64,000 nucleotides of DNA from Flavimobilis massiliensis (GTDB taxonomy: Bacteria > Actinomycetota > Actinomycetes > Actinomycetales > Cellulomonadaceae): contig NZ_LT964979.1 of NCBI RefSeq assembly GCF_900240335.1, forward strand, positions 1,798,001 through 1,862,000, read 5' to 3'. Within the stretch, counting starts at the first letter, position 1; every line of letters begins with the position of its first letter. The position numbers were made by a program, and so were the translations under genes. The notes beneath the pieces were generated by a model. It ran no database searches. It was not told where the DNA came from and saw nothing but the letters and a program-made list of their open reading frames with translations. Below are positions 23,129 through 33,000 of the stretch, piece by piece.

Positions 23129-25357
23129 GTGACGATCATGCTGGACGGAACCGAGCAGGACGCACGCCAGGAGGACACCCTCACCGTCCGCAAGCGGGAC
23201 GGCCGCGCGCTCCCCTTCGACACGAGCCGCATCACCGCCGCCATCACCAAGGCGTTCGTCGAGGTGCACGGCGATATCACCGCGCTCCACCAGCTCACCA
23301 TCACCGACCTCGTCGAGCGAGCCCTCGCCGAGCTCCACGCACGCTACACGGGCGTCGTGCAGATCTACGAGATCCAGAACGTCGTCGAGCACACCCTCCT
23401 GTCCTCCCACGAGTACGACGTCGCCAAGGCGTATATCGACTACCGCGTGCAGCGCGATCTCGCGCGCTCCCAGGCGCTCGACGTCAACCACTCGATCGAC
23501 CAGCTCGTCGGCAGGGACTCGACCGTCGTCCACGAGAACGCCAATAAGGACGCCGACGTCTTCAACACCCAGCGGGACCTCACGGCCGGCGCGGTCGGCA
23601 AGGCCATCGGCCTGCGCATGCTTCCCCCGCACGTCGCGAACGCGCACGCCAAGGGCGACATCCACTACCACGACCTCGACTACCACCCGTACGCGCCGAT
23701 GACGAACTGCTGCCTCATCGACTTCAACGCGATGCTCTCCGAGGGCTTCCGCATCGGCAACGCGCAGGTCTCCCCGCCCCGCTCGATCCAGACGGCGACC
23801 GCGCAGATCACGCAGATCATCGCGAACGTCTCCTCGAGCCAGTACGGCGGCTGTTCCGTCAACCGCATCGACGAGCTGCTCGCTCCCTACGCGGAGCTCA
23901 ACTACGCGAAGCATCTCGCCGAGGCCGAGCAGTGGATCGACGACCCGGCGAAGCGCGACGACTACGCGCACGCGAAGACGCGCAAGGACATCTACGACTC
24001 GATGCAGTCGCTCGAGTACGAGATCAACACGCTCTTCACGTCCAACGGGCAGACGCCGTTCACGTCGGTCGGCTTCGGCCTCGGCACGAGCTGGTTCTCG
24101 CGCGAGATCCAGCGGGCGATCCTCGAGGTGCGGATCCTCGGCCTCGGCCGCGAGCGCCGCACGGCGATCTTCCCGAAGCTCATCTTCACTCTGCGCCGCG
24201 GCACGAACCTCGAGCCTGCCGACCCGAACTACGACCTCAAGCAGCTCGCCGTCGAGTGCTCGACGAAGCGCATGTACCCGGACATCCTCAGCTACGACAA
24301 GATCGTCGAGCTCACCGGCTCGTTCAAGGCGCCGATGGGCTGCCGCTCGTTCCTCCAGGGCTGGACGGACGCCGAGGGCAACGACGTCGTCGAGGGCCGC
24401 ATGAACCTCGGCGTCGTGACGCTCAACGTGCCGCGCATCGCGCTCGAGACCCGCGGTGACCTCGACGCGTTCTGGGCGCTGCTCGACGAGCGGCTCGACA
24501 CGGTGCACGACGCGCTGCTCTTCCGCGTTGAGCGCTGCAAGGAGGCGGTGCCGGCGAACGCGCCGATCCTCTACCGTCACGGGGCGTTCGGTCAGCGTCT
24601 TGCGCCGTCCGACGACGTCGATCAGCTCTTCCGCGACGGTCGCGCGACGGTGTCGCTCGGGTACATCGGCCTCTACGAGGCGGCCGCCGCGTTCTTCGGC
24701 GGCGACTGGGAGTCGAACCCGGAGGCGAAGGAGTTCACGCTGCGCGTCCTGCGGACGCTTGCCGACCACGCGAAGGCGTGGACGGCGGAGCACCACTACC
24801 AGTTCTCGGTCTACGCGACGCCGAGCGAGTCCCTCACGGACCGTTTCGCGCGGCTCGACGCGAAGAAGTTCGGCGACGTCGAGAACATCACCGACAAGGG
24901 CTACTACACGAACTCCTTCCACTACGACGTCCGCAAGGCACCGACGCCGTTCGAGAAGCTCGACTTCGAGATGGAGTACGCGCCGCTGACGTCGGGCGGG
25001 TTCATCCACTATTGCGAGTACCCGGTCCTCCAGCAGAACCCCAAGGCTCTCGAGGCTGTGTGGGACTACGCGTACGACCGCGTCGGCTACCTCGGCACGA
25101 ACACGCCGATCGACCACTGCCTCGAGTGCGACTACAAGGGCGACTTCACGCCGACGGCCCGCGGCTTCGCGTGCCCCGCGTGCGGTAACGACGACCCGCG
25201 GACGTGCGACGTCGTCAAGCGCACGTGCGGCTACCTCGGCAACCCTCAGCAGCGGCCCATGGTCAAGGGGAGGCATGTGGAGATCTCGTCGCGCGTCAAG
25301 CACATGGCGGGCTCGACGGGTTCGCTGCCCGACGGCTCCGCGCCCGCTGCGGGCTGA
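23129..25357 (+). CDS. nrdD: Anaerobic ribonucleoside-triphosphate reductase
   Basis: The 742-residue glycyl-radical enzyme makes deoxyribonucleotides without oxygen. The N-terminal ATP-cone (VRKRDGRALPFDTSRITAAI) gives allosteric control. The C-terminus has the zinc-binding cysteines (HCLECDYKG and CPACGND) and the radical segment KRTCGYLGN, whose Gly is activated by NrdG. FNAMLSEGFRIGNAQ and NVSSSQYGGCSVNRID carry active-site cysteine regions. The start is GTG 23129 with GGGGA upstream; ATG 23138 is an alternative. It is followed by nrdG and preceded by two NrdR boxes, so repression by NrdR is expected. The organism should therefore be at least facultatively anaerobic. Confidence 0.97.
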   Translation: MTIMLDGTEQDARQEDTLTVRKRDGRALPFDTSRITAAITKAFVEVHGDITALHQLTITDLVERALAELHARYTGVVQIYEIQNVVEHTLLSSHEYDVAKAYIDYRVQRDLARSQALDVNHSIDQLVGRDSTVVHENANKDADVFNTQRDLTAGAVGKAIGLRMLPPHVANAHAKGDIHYHDLDYHPYAPMTNCCLIDFNAMLSEGFRIGNAQVSPPRSIQTATAQITQIIANVSSSQYGGCSVNRIDELLAPYAELNYAKHLAEAEQWIDDPAKRDDYAHAKTRKDIYDSMQSLEYEINTLFTSNGQTPFTSVGFGLGTSWFSREIQRAILEVRILGLGRERRTAIFPKLIFTLRRGTNLEPADPNYDLKQLAVECSTKRMYPDILSYDKIVELTGSFKAPMGCRSFLQGWTDAEGNDVVEGRMNLGVVTLNVPRIALETRGDLDAFWALLDERLDTVHDALLFRVERCKEAVPANAPILYRHGAFGQRLAPSDDVDQLFRDGRATVSLGYIGLYEAAAAFFGGDWESNPEAKEFTLRVLRTLADHAKAWTAEHHYQFSVYATPSESLTDRFARLDAKKFGDVENITDKGYYTNSFHYDVRKAPTPFEKLDFEMEYAPLTSGGFIHYCEYPVLQQNPKALEAVWDYAYDRVGYLGTNTPIDHCLECDYKGDFTPTARGFACPACGNDDPRTCDVVKRTCGYLGNPQQRPMVKGRHVEISSRVKHMAGSTGSLPDGSAPAAG

Positions 25358-25362
25358 GCCTC

Positions 25363-25977
25363 GTGTCGCGTGACCCCCTGCCCGACTGGCGGTCCGACCG
25401 TCTCAGCCAGGACCGCGTCGCCGACTACAAGCCGTTCGTCATGGTCGACGGCGAGGGCGTGCGCTGCTCGCTGTACGTGAGCGGCTGTCCGTTCGCGTGC
25501 GAGGGCTGCTTCAACGAGGCGGCGTGGTCGTTCCGGTACGGGCAGGTGTTCGACGACGCCCTCGCCGAGCGCATCGCCGCGGACCTCGCGCACCCGGCCG
25601 TCCAGGGCCTCACCCTGCTCGGCGGGGAGCCGTTCCTCAACACCGCCGTGTGCCTGCGGGTCGTGCGCCGGCTGCGCGCTGAGCACGGGCGGGCCAAGGA
25701 CGTGTGGGCGTGGAGCGGCTACACGTTCGAGGAGCTCCTCGCCTGGGCAGTTGCGGGGCACGACGACAAAGCCGAGCTCCTCACCGAGGTCGACGTGCTC
25801 GTCGACGGCCGCTTCGACCTTGCGCAGCGCGACCTGCGGCTCGCGTTCCGCGGCTCGCGCAACCAGCGGGTGCTCGACGTGCGGGCGTCGCTCGCGGCGG
25901 GGCACGCGGTCACGTGGGTGGGCGTGGCCGACGCGTCCGCGGCGGCCGAGCAGATCGACCGGCGGGCGCTCATCTAG
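25363..25977 (+). CDS. nrdG: Anaerobic ribonucleotide reductase activating protein
   Basis: The 204-residue radical-SAM enzyme creates the glycyl radical on NrdD. The cluster motif is C-x3-C-x2-C in SGCPFACEGCFN, followed by LTLLGGEPFLN for SAM binding and WAWSGYTFEELL, all standard for NrdG. The GTG at 25363 lies five bases after the nrdD stop, so the genes are coupled; longer upstream frames read within nrdD and were not used. The C-terminal tail beyond the core is a little longer than the minimal family. Confidence 0.95.
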   Translation: MSRDPLPDWRSDRLSQDRVADYKPFVMVDGEGVRCSLYVSGCPFACEGCFNEAAWSFRYGQVFDDALAERIAADLAHPAVQGLTLLGGEPFLNTAVCLRVVRRLRAEHGRAKDVWAWSGYTFEELLAWAVAGHDDKAELLTEVDVLVDGRFDLAQRDLRLAFRGSRNQRVLDVRASLAAGHAVTWVGVADASAAAEQIDRRALI

Positions 25978-26002
25978 ACGGCCCCTCCCGCCCCCCGCGC
26001 TT

Positions 26003-26056
26003 CCCGACGGAATGACGGGTGCCCCATTGAACGGGGGAACCCGTCATTCCGTCGGG
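26003..26056. terminator. Long palindrome, likely bidirectional terminator after nrdG
   Basis: CCCGACGGAATGACGGGT pairs perfectly with its complement at 26039-26056, and the loop has an inner CCCC/GGGG stem. It lies between convergent nrdG and a gene remnant. Terminator function is likely; no T tract is present and it also resembles the other long palindromes here. Confidence 0.6.
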
Positions 26057-26084
26057 TGCTCCGTGGCGACGCCGGAGGGGTGAG

Positions 26085-26590
26085 TCAGCACCAGTCGACC
26101 GGCTGCGCGAGCCGCGACCGCATCCACGGGTAGGGGTCACGCATGCGCTCAGCAGGGGCCAGCGATCCGACGATCTCGTCGAGCCGCGTGCCACGAACGT
26201 AGTGACGTCCGCGGGTCTCGCCGACGGCTTCCAGAAGGCCGGCATCGACTAGTGCACGCAGGTCGCGCGTCGCGGTCCTCTCGTCGACGTCCCCCTGTGC
26301 GATGTAGGTCGACCTCCGGACCCGGAACTTCAGTGCCGCGGAGTAGAGGACGTCGAGCATGCGTTCGGGGAGGCGGCGGGCTTCGAGCTCGTCGACGAGC
26401 CGGCCGTAGAGTTCGTCGGTCCGCGCGATGCGTCGGAGCACCGTCTGCGCCTGCATGTGGTGCGCCAGCGCCGCGCGCACCATGGCGTCGACCTCGGCGT
26501 GCGCCTCGAAGCCGCGTACGAGGTCGTCGACGGCATCCGCACGGTCGCGCGCGGCGAGTCGCTCCTCGCGCCGGGTGTCACCCGGACGCT
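26085..26590 (-). pseudogene. C-terminal remnant of a Fic-family protein
   Basis: The recognisable portion contains a winged-helix tail typical of Fic proteins: RMLDVLYSAALKFRVRRST, DERTATRDLRALVDAGLLEA and ETRGRHYV. The catalytic HPFxxGNGR motif and the rest of the Fic domain are absent. The frame continues upstream to 26777 but only as low-complexity antisense of the regulator remnant on the other strand. I therefore read this as a truncated gene. It may still be translated as a small DNA-binding protein. Confidence 0.55.
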
Positions 26591-26859
26591 CATCGGCCGG
26601 TACGCCGAACGTGTGCGCCCGGCCGAAGCCTCGGCGAAGGCGCGCGGCGACGTCGTGCGCCCCCTCGCGGCCCGAGCTCGAGGTGCTCGTCCACATCGCC
26701 CGCGGCCTCTCCAACGCCGAGATCGCCGCGGCGCTCGTCATCACATCCGAGACCGTCAAGACGTACGTCTCGCGCATCCTCGCGAAGCTCGCGCTCCGCG
26801 ACCGTGTGCAAGCGGTGGTGCTCGCGTACCGGGTGGGGCTCGTGGCCGTCGGTGACTGA
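26510..26859 (+). pseudogene. Frameshifted C-terminal remnant of a NarL/LuxR response regulator
   Basis: The linker DGIRTVARGESLLAPGVTR, followed by LIGRYAERV, is in one frame. The LuxR-type helix-turn-helix PELEVLVHIARGLSNAEIAA, followed by SETVKTYVSRILAKL, is in the next frame (+1), the switch falling near 26665-26675. The receiver domain is missing and the 5' end runs into the Fic remnant on the opposite strand. It is a truncated and frameshifted gene left by a rearrangement. Confidence 0.65.
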
Positions 26860-26980
26860 ACCCGCCCCCGGCGGAGAATCCGCTCCGATGGTTGCTGGGA
26901 GCAGCCATCTGCGCAGATTCTTCGAAAACCGCCCGGGCTGGCAGTATCGCTGGGACGTCGTTCGGCGGGATCATTGGTGC

Positions 26981-27865
26981 ATGCACTCGCAGCGATGGAC
27001 AGGGATCGTCGTCGTGCTCACGCTCACGTTCGGTGTCGGCACGGGGGCGGCCGCCGCCGCCCCCACGCCACAGGCGCACGTCGTCGCCGCGACCGACGCG
27101 GCCCCCGCGGCCGACGCGGCCCGGCCACCGGTCACCGGCGGGTTTCGCACCTTCTGGCTGCGCGTGCGCGGCGCCGACGGGTTCCTTGGCGAGCCGCTCG
27201 CCCCCCGCGCCTGCACCAAGGCCCGCACCCGGTGCAGCCAGCGCTTCGAGGGCGGCACGCTCACGTGGCGCAAGGGCTCGCGCGTCGAGGTCGCCGAGAG
27301 CCGTGAGACGTCGTCCGTGCTCGTCGTCGTCAACAAGCGTCGGCCTCTCTCCCCGCGGACGTACGCACCGCCGAAGCTCCGGACCGTCAAGGGTTCGAAC
27401 CAGCGGCTGCGACCCCAGGCCGCGACCGCCCTCGAGAAGCTCATGCGTGCTGCCGCGGCCGACGGCGTACCCCTCAACGTCCGCAGCGGCCACCGCTCCT
27501 ACGCGACACAGAAGAGCGTCTACGCGCGCTGGGTCCGCACCTACGGCAAGGCCCGCGCCGACCGGATCTCCGCGCGCGCCGGACACTCCGAGCACCAGAC
27601 GGGGCTCGCCGTCGACGTCCTCACGCGCGGCCACTCCTTCGGGACGTTCGGGCGGACGCCACAGGCCCGGTGGGTCGCGCGCAACGCGCACCGCTACGGG
27701 TTCATCGTGAGATACCGCGCCGGGCAGGAGAAGGTCACGGGCTACTCCCCCGAGCCGTGGCACCTGCGGTACGTCGGCGTCGCGCTCGCTCGGGACATGC
27801 GCCTCGCAGGCTCGAGGAGCCTCGAGGGGCACCTCGGGATCGCTGCGGCGCCGGGGTATCGGTAG
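26981..27865 (+). CDS. Secreted VanY-type D,D-carboxypeptidase with LGFP-like domain
   Basis: The 294-residue protein has a signal peptide (RWTGIVVVLTLTFGVGTGAA, cleavage near residue 30), then an LGFP-like cell-wall segment (GFRTFWLRVRGADGFLGEPL), then a VanY/DacB peptidase domain. Zinc and catalytic motifs are complete: SGHRSYATQ, SEHQTGLAVDV (SxHxxGxAxD) and EPWHLRYVG. It should trim D-Ala-D-Ala stem peptides in the envelope. The longer upstream frame overlaps the regulator remnant and was not used; ATG 26981 starts right before the signal peptide. Confidence 0.88.
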   Translation: MHSQRWTGIVVVLTLTFGVGTGAAAAAPTPQAHVVAATDAAPAADAARPPVTGGFRTFWLRVRGADGFLGEPLAPRACTKARTRCSQRFEGGTLTWRKGSRVEVAESRETSSVLVVVNKRRPLSPRTYAPPKLRTVKGSNQRLRPQAATALEKLMRAAAADGVPLNVRSGHRSYATQKSVYARWVRTYGKARADRISARAGHSEHQTGLAVDVLTRGHSFGTFGRTPQARWVARNAHRYGFIVRYRAGQEKVTGYSPEPWHLRYVGVALARDMRLAGSRSLEGHLGIAAAPGYR

Positions 27866-27911
27866 GCGCCTCTGGCGCCGAGCGGCGCACGCCCTGCTCG
27901 ACTGGGCGTCG

Positions 27912-29606
27912 GTGACGATCAAGACGCTTGCCGACCGGGACGGCGCGTGCACGGACCCGAGCCACGGCCATCCCGTCCACGCGCCGGCACCGCACCGGCC
28001 AACGCTCCTCGGGCTCGTCGAGTCGTTCGTCGAGGTGCCGTGCACGGAGACGACGGCTGCCCTCCACGTCCTGCGGGCGCTCTCCGACGACGACGATGTC
28101 CGCGCGGTCGCCACGCACGGGCTCGCGACGCGACGCCACCCGATGCCGTTGTGGCTCGCGCACCTCGACGAGGCTCAGTGTGTGCCGGACGTCGTGAGGA
28201 TCACCGAGGAGCTGGGGGACTCGACGTCGTGGATCGTCGGGGTGAGGCTCGTCGGCGGCGAGCAGATCGCGCTCATGCTCCGCACGGACACCAACGCGCT
28301 CGGCGAGGTCGCGGACGCGTTCCCCCTGGACCGCACGGTGCGTGAGGCGATGACGATGGTCGTCGACACTCTCACGCCGGGCATGGACGTCGCCGTCGTC
28401 GACGGCGCGGCAGCTCGCGCGGCGCTCACGCTGGGCTTCAAGATGAGCGACGACGTCACGCTCGACGACGTCGACCCCGACGACCCGGATCCCACGTGGC
28501 CGCGCACGCGGCCCGTCGCGCGGTGGGCGGTCTCGCTGCTGCCCGACGGTGGCGCGGTGCCGTCGTACGACGACTGGGACGACGCCCGGCGCAACGCCTT
28601 CCTCGTTGACCTGCTCGACTCCCCCGAGCTCGCACCCGTGCTCGCGCGCGACCCGGAGGCGACGGCCTCGCTTGCGCGGCTCGCGCTCGATGTCTCGCTC
28701 GACGTGTTCGGCGACGACCCCGAGCGGTGGAGCCCCCGCAAGTTGGCGATCCTGCTCCTCGACCACGTGCCGCGCAAGGTCATCGCGCCGTCGCACGAGT
28801 TGCTGGGGCTGACCGACGTCATGGCGGCCTGGGTCGAACGATCGATCCGGGTGCGGGGCCCGAGCGCCGAGGCCGCACGCGATCTGCGTGCGGTGATGCC
28901 GGAGCTCGCGGGGGAGTTCCGCCATGCTCTCGACGAGGCGTCCGCGCACCCGAGCATGTCGATGCAGGCGATCCTTGACGCGACGGGGCTGCGGTCGGTC
29001 GACGAGCTGGCGGCGCTCGATCCCGGCGAGCTCATGGCGCTGCTGCCCGTGGGCTTCGGAGTCGTCTCCGACGACCCCGGGAACCGCAGCACGGCGCACC
29101 TCCTCGCCGCGGCCGCGGGCGGCCGCTATCGGATCCGCGGGCTCACCACCGAGCCCCTGCCCGACGAGCCCTTCGACCCGAGCGGCGTCCCCGCCGATGT
29201 ACTCCCGCGGCTGACGACGTGGCTCGGTCTCGCGGAGACCGTGCTCGCCCGCATCGCCCCCGACGACGTCGAGCTGCGGACAGCACTGCGCCGCACGGCC
29301 GCAGCCATCGCCGTCGGGAACCCGGACTTCCTGCGCCGCAAGAGCGACGACGCGCGCGGAGCCGCCGCACTGCTCACCCTCGTCCTTCAAGCCCACGGCG
29401 TCATCGGCTGGAACCGGGTGATGCGCCAGTCCCAGATCGTCGCGGAGTTCGGCCTCACCGGCTCCGTGACTCAGCGCATGGAACCGATGCTGCGCGGACT
29501 CGGCATCTCCCGCGACGCCTCCAACTGGGGGCTCGGCGATCCCGCGCTGCTCACCTCGCGGCAGCGCACGGTGCTCATCGACATGTGGGACGAGTACGGG
29601 GACTGA
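27912..29606 (+). CDS. Hypothetical protein, 564 residues
   Basis: I do not recognise a named family. The protein is acidic and soluble, with no signal or membrane segment. The middle has RWSPRKLAILLLDHVPRKV, a short block (WSP...LLxxxPRKV) I have seen in other actinobacterial proteins of unknown function. The C-terminus has a helical RQSQIVAEFGLTGSVTQRME segment that may be a helix-turn-helix. It begins with GTG 47 bases after the VanY-like gene and in the same direction. It borders the defence-like operon but is separated from it by the oppositely oriented XRE gene. Confidence 0.65.
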   Translation: MTIKTLADRDGACTDPSHGHPVHAPAPHRPTLLGLVESFVEVPCTETTAALHVLRALSDDDDVRAVATHGLATRRHPMPLWLAHLDEAQCVPDVVRITEELGDSTSWIVGVRLVGGEQIALMLRTDTNALGEVADAFPLDRTVREAMTMVVDTLTPGMDVAVVDGAAARAALTLGFKMSDDVTLDDVDPDDPDPTWPRTRPVARWAVSLLPDGGAVPSYDDWDDARRNAFLVDLLDSPELAPVLARDPEATASLARLALDVSLDVFGDDPERWSPRKLAILLLDHVPRKVIAPSHELLGLTDVMAAWVERSIRVRGPSAEAARDLRAVMPELAGEFRHALDEASAHPSMSMQAILDATGLRSVDELAALDPGELMALLPVGFGVVSDDPGNRSTAHLLAAAAGGRYRIRGLTTEPLPDEPFDPSGVPADVLPRLTTWLGLAETVLARIAPDDVELRTALRRTAAAIAVGNPDFLRRKSDDARGAAALLTLVLQAHGVIGWNRVMRQSQIVAEFGLTGSVTQRMEPMLRGLGISRDASNWGLGDPALLTSRQRTVLIDMWDEYGD

Positions 29607-29622
29607 CGGGTTGCGGGTCGGC

Positions 29623-29886
29623 TCAGACGCGTAGTCCGTCGACGAGGTCCGAGACCTTGCAGTCGAGGGCGTGCGCAAGGTCGAGCAACGTCGACAGGCG
29701 CGGGTTCGCCGGCGCCTTCTTCGCACGGTCCGAGAGGCCCGACTCGAGCAGCTGGTAATGGTTGCGGCTCAGACCCGCACGCTCCGCGGCCTTCTCCTGC
29801 GTGAGCCCGACGGCCTCGCGCTGATCCCGCAGGCGCCTCGCGAGAGCCAGCGCTAGCTGGGTCTCGATCGGGGATTCGCGGGTCAC
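29623..29886 (-). CDS. XRE-family helix-turn-helix regulator of the defence operon
   Basis: The 87-residue protein is one XRE/Cro-type domain: ARRLRDQREAVGLTQEKAAE, RAGLSRNHYQLLESGLSDRA and a final helix RLSTLLDLAHALDCKVSDLV. It is divergent from the methylase gene. Two perfect 16-bp palindromes (29922, 29995) lie between the two genes, so it probably represses both directions, like a restriction-modification C protein. I use GTG 29886; an in-frame ATG at 29934 would put the start codon inside one palindrome. The first 11 residues before the domain are unremarkable. Confidence 0.8.
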   Translation of the reverse strand: MTRESPIETQLALALARRLRDQREAVGLTQEKAAERAGLSRNHYQLLESGLSDRAKKAPANPRLSTLLDLAHALDCKVSDLVDGLRV

Positions 29887-29921
29887 GTACTCAACCGTCC
29901 GTGACCACTGCGCTAGTGTCT

Positions 29922-29937
29922 GCCATGTAGACATGGC
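29922..29937. promoter_or_regulatory. XRE operator 1 (perfect 16-bp palindrome)
   Basis: GCCATGTAGACATGGC, 36 bases upstream of the XRE start. Identical arms occur in operator 2. Confidence 0.7.
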
Positions 29938-29994
29938 CTTGTGTGCATGGCCCTGCCGGGGCGGAGCCATGTGCGCTTCCTGCAGCCCTCGCAG

Positions 29995-30010
29995 GCCATG
30001 TGTACATGGC
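29995..30010. promoter_or_regulatory. XRE operator 2 (perfect 16-bp palindrome)
   Basis: GCCATGTGTACATGGC, centred 73 bp (seven helical turns) from operator 1 and 47 bases before the methylase start. Half-sites (GCCATGT at 29966, GCATGG at 29945) lie between. Confidence 0.7.
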
Positions 30011-30056
30011 ATCGGTGCGGGCCGCTCGGGGCGGTTCGCTGACCAGGGGACCTGCC

Positions 30057-33000
30057 ATGAACGGTGCACCGCTGCTTCCGACGATCAAGTCGCGTTCCTG
30101 GGAGCCGGAGTGGCTGCCCGAGGGATGGGTCGCCGGCGAGAGATACGCGTCGGGGTCGGCCACGGCTCCGTTCGAGGTTGTCGTCGCCCGCGCGTCGGCT
30201 GCCCCGCGGGTCGCTGATGCGACGCGCGTGTGGAAGGCCCGCCATGGGGGGCGGGCACTCGATGTCCTGCTGGTCGTCACTCATGGCGATACCGCCCTCG
30301 TCGTTGGGGTCTCGAACGCGTCACACGGCGGTGGGGTACCGCTGTCGCGGGTCACCGCGTGCTGCACGGAAGCGATGACGACGTCGAGCCCGACGGCGTT
30401 GCGGTCTGCTCTCGCGCCTCTCTTCGCCAGCGATCCAGCGGCTGCTGAGGGCCTGACGAACAAGGGGCTCTTCGCGACGCACGCGCTCACTAGCTTCAGC
30501 AAGCGGCATCCCGACGTGTGGGCGGCAGCGTCCGAACTATCGCGCGGCATCCGTGAGCGCTCCGGGACTGACGCCCTCACGCACCTCGGGTGGTCCGTGG
30601 GGATGCACGGCGACGCGTACGTACTGCGCACTGACGACGAGGCGCACGCGGTCGCGGTACTGCTCGAGGGCGATGAGGTGTTCGACCGGCCATCACTGCG
30701 ATTCGGTCTCGGCACTTCTCCGGTCGAGCACGCCCTTGCTCTGGCCGCGAAGCAGAAGGTCGCGTGGGTGCAGGCGGTCCAGGGGAAGCGAATCCGGCTC
30801 TACCCGGTACCTCACGACCTGGGAGTGCGCCGCACGGGTGTGACGAGCTACACCGAGATCAACCTCGCTCATCTCGGCGACGACGAGCTGGGGTACGTCG
30901 GACTGCTGCTCTCCCCCGAGGCGCTGCGAGACGGTGGGACGGCCTTCCAGATCGTCGAGGAGTCGCGGATCCGAGCAACCGAGCTCGGCACGCGACTGCG
31001 CGAGAGGATCTACGTCGATGTCGTCCCGCACCTCGCGGAGGCCGTCGCGCGACGCATGACACCTCCAGAAGAGGCTCTCGACGAACGCGGGCTCGCCGAC
31101 GCGTACCACCGCACGCTCGTCATCCTCTTCCGGACATTGTTCGTCGCCTACGCCGAGGACAGAGACCTGCTACCGCTCGTCGGCCCGAACGCGGCGGGCT
31201 ACGACAGGGTGGCGCTCAAGAACCGTGCGACCGAATGGGCACGCTCGATCCCAGCATTCTCACCGACCGCCACCGACCTCTGGGACGATCTCCGTGCCAT
31301 CTGGTCAGCCGTGCACGACGGCAGCACAGAGTGGGGCATCCCCGCTTACGGCGGCAGCATCTTCGATGACGCGCTCGAGGATCGTCCGACACTCGCGGGG
31401 CTGACTCTCACCAATGCGGAGATCGGCCCTGCACTCCTGGCTTTGCTCGTCGACAAGGACATTGACGACGAGCCAGGGCCGGTCGACTTCGGGGCGTTGA
31501 GCGTCCGCGAGTTTGGCACGATCTACGAGGGGCTGCTCGAGTCGTCGCTGTCGACGGCGCCCGTCGACCTCACGCTCGATGCCGAGCAGAACTACGTCCC
31601 TGCCAGCGGCAATGATGAGGTTACGGCGCGGGCTGGCGACGTCTATTTCCACAACGCGTCTGGAGCACGCAAGGCGACGGGCTCGTACTTCACCAAGGAG
31701 TTCGCGGTCGAGCACCTCCTGAGCACGTCGCTCGAGCCGACACTCGAAGACCACCTCGACTCAGTTGCCAAGTTGCTCGATGCAGGGCGGACCGCCGACG
31801 CGGCGGCTCTGTTTTTCGATTTCCGTGTCGCCGACATCGCGATGGGATCGGGCCACTTCCTCGTCGGTGCGCTCGACGTGCTCGCTCGGAGGATGAGCGT
31901 CTTCCTCGCGGACCATCCGATCGACGCGGTCACGACTGAGCTCGACTCCCTGCGCGGCGAGGCGCTCCGTGCGCTCGAACGTGTCGGGCGTACCGCGGAC
32001 GACGTCGCGTTGAGCCAGGAGGCGTTGCTGCGCCGCCAGCTCGCCAAGCGATGTTTGTACGGCGTCGACATCAACCTCGTCGCCGTGGAGCTCGCGCGCC
32101 TCGCACTGTGGATCCACACGTTCGTGCCGGGTCTGCCGATGTCGAGCCTCGACCAGCACCTCATCCACGGGAACTCGCTCACGGGCATTGCCTCCACGGA
32201 CGAGCTCCTCGAGATCCTCGAGCCCGGCGCGACAAACGTCACGGGTGGCGTCGCTCAGAGCCTCTTCCATGATGAACTCCTCGACGGGCAGCATCGCGCG
32301 AGCACGACCCTGCGACGGGCCGCACTGCTGTCCGAGGCGACGATCGCCGAGACCGTCCTCGCGGAGGAGATCCGGGCGCAGGCCCAAGCGGACCTCGCCC
32401 CAGTGCGAGCGGTGTACGACGTCGCCTTCGCGAGTCGACTTCGCGAGACGTTTCCGGAGGACCAGCTCCCTGATGTCCGGACCATCGCCGCTGTCGGCTG
32501 GGACGCCCTGGCGGCCGCAGCAGGGCGGCCTTCTGTGCAGGGTCTCGTCGAGGACTTGCAGCCGGTGCACTTCCCCGTGGCTTTCCCCGAAGTCTTCGAC
32601 CGGGATCGCCCAGGGTTCGACGTCGTCCTCGGCAACCCCCCGTGGGAGAAGGTCCATGTCGAGACGCATCAGTGGTGGGGGCTGCGGCTTCCCGGATCAC
32701 GGTCGTGGTCCACCGCGAAGCGAGACGCGGCCATCGCGGAGATTCGTCGCACCCGCCCTGACCTGGAGAGCGCTTTCCAGACAGATCTGATGCTCAGCGA
32801 ACTCGCGCGCGCCGCACTTCGGGTCGGTCCATTCCCGGGCATCGGAAGCGGCCACATCGATCTCTACAAAGCGTTCTGCTGGCGCGATTGGGGTCTCCTG
32901 CGGGAGGGCGGCCGCGCGGGTGTCGTGTTCCCTCGCGGCGCGTTCTCGGGAAGTGGGACCGCGGCATGGCGCACCGACGTCATCGGGCACGGGGCCTTCG

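Noticed and set aside
23099..25303. A 734-codon minus-strand frame antisense to nrdD
   Set aside because: It mirrors nrdD codon bias and has no recognisable motif; the sense strand is unambiguous NrdD.
27912..29606. Membership of the unknown 564-residue protein in the defence operon
   Set aside because: It is separated by the oppositely oriented XRE gene and its operators, and follows the VanY-like gene in the same direction; there is no evidence for a shared role.
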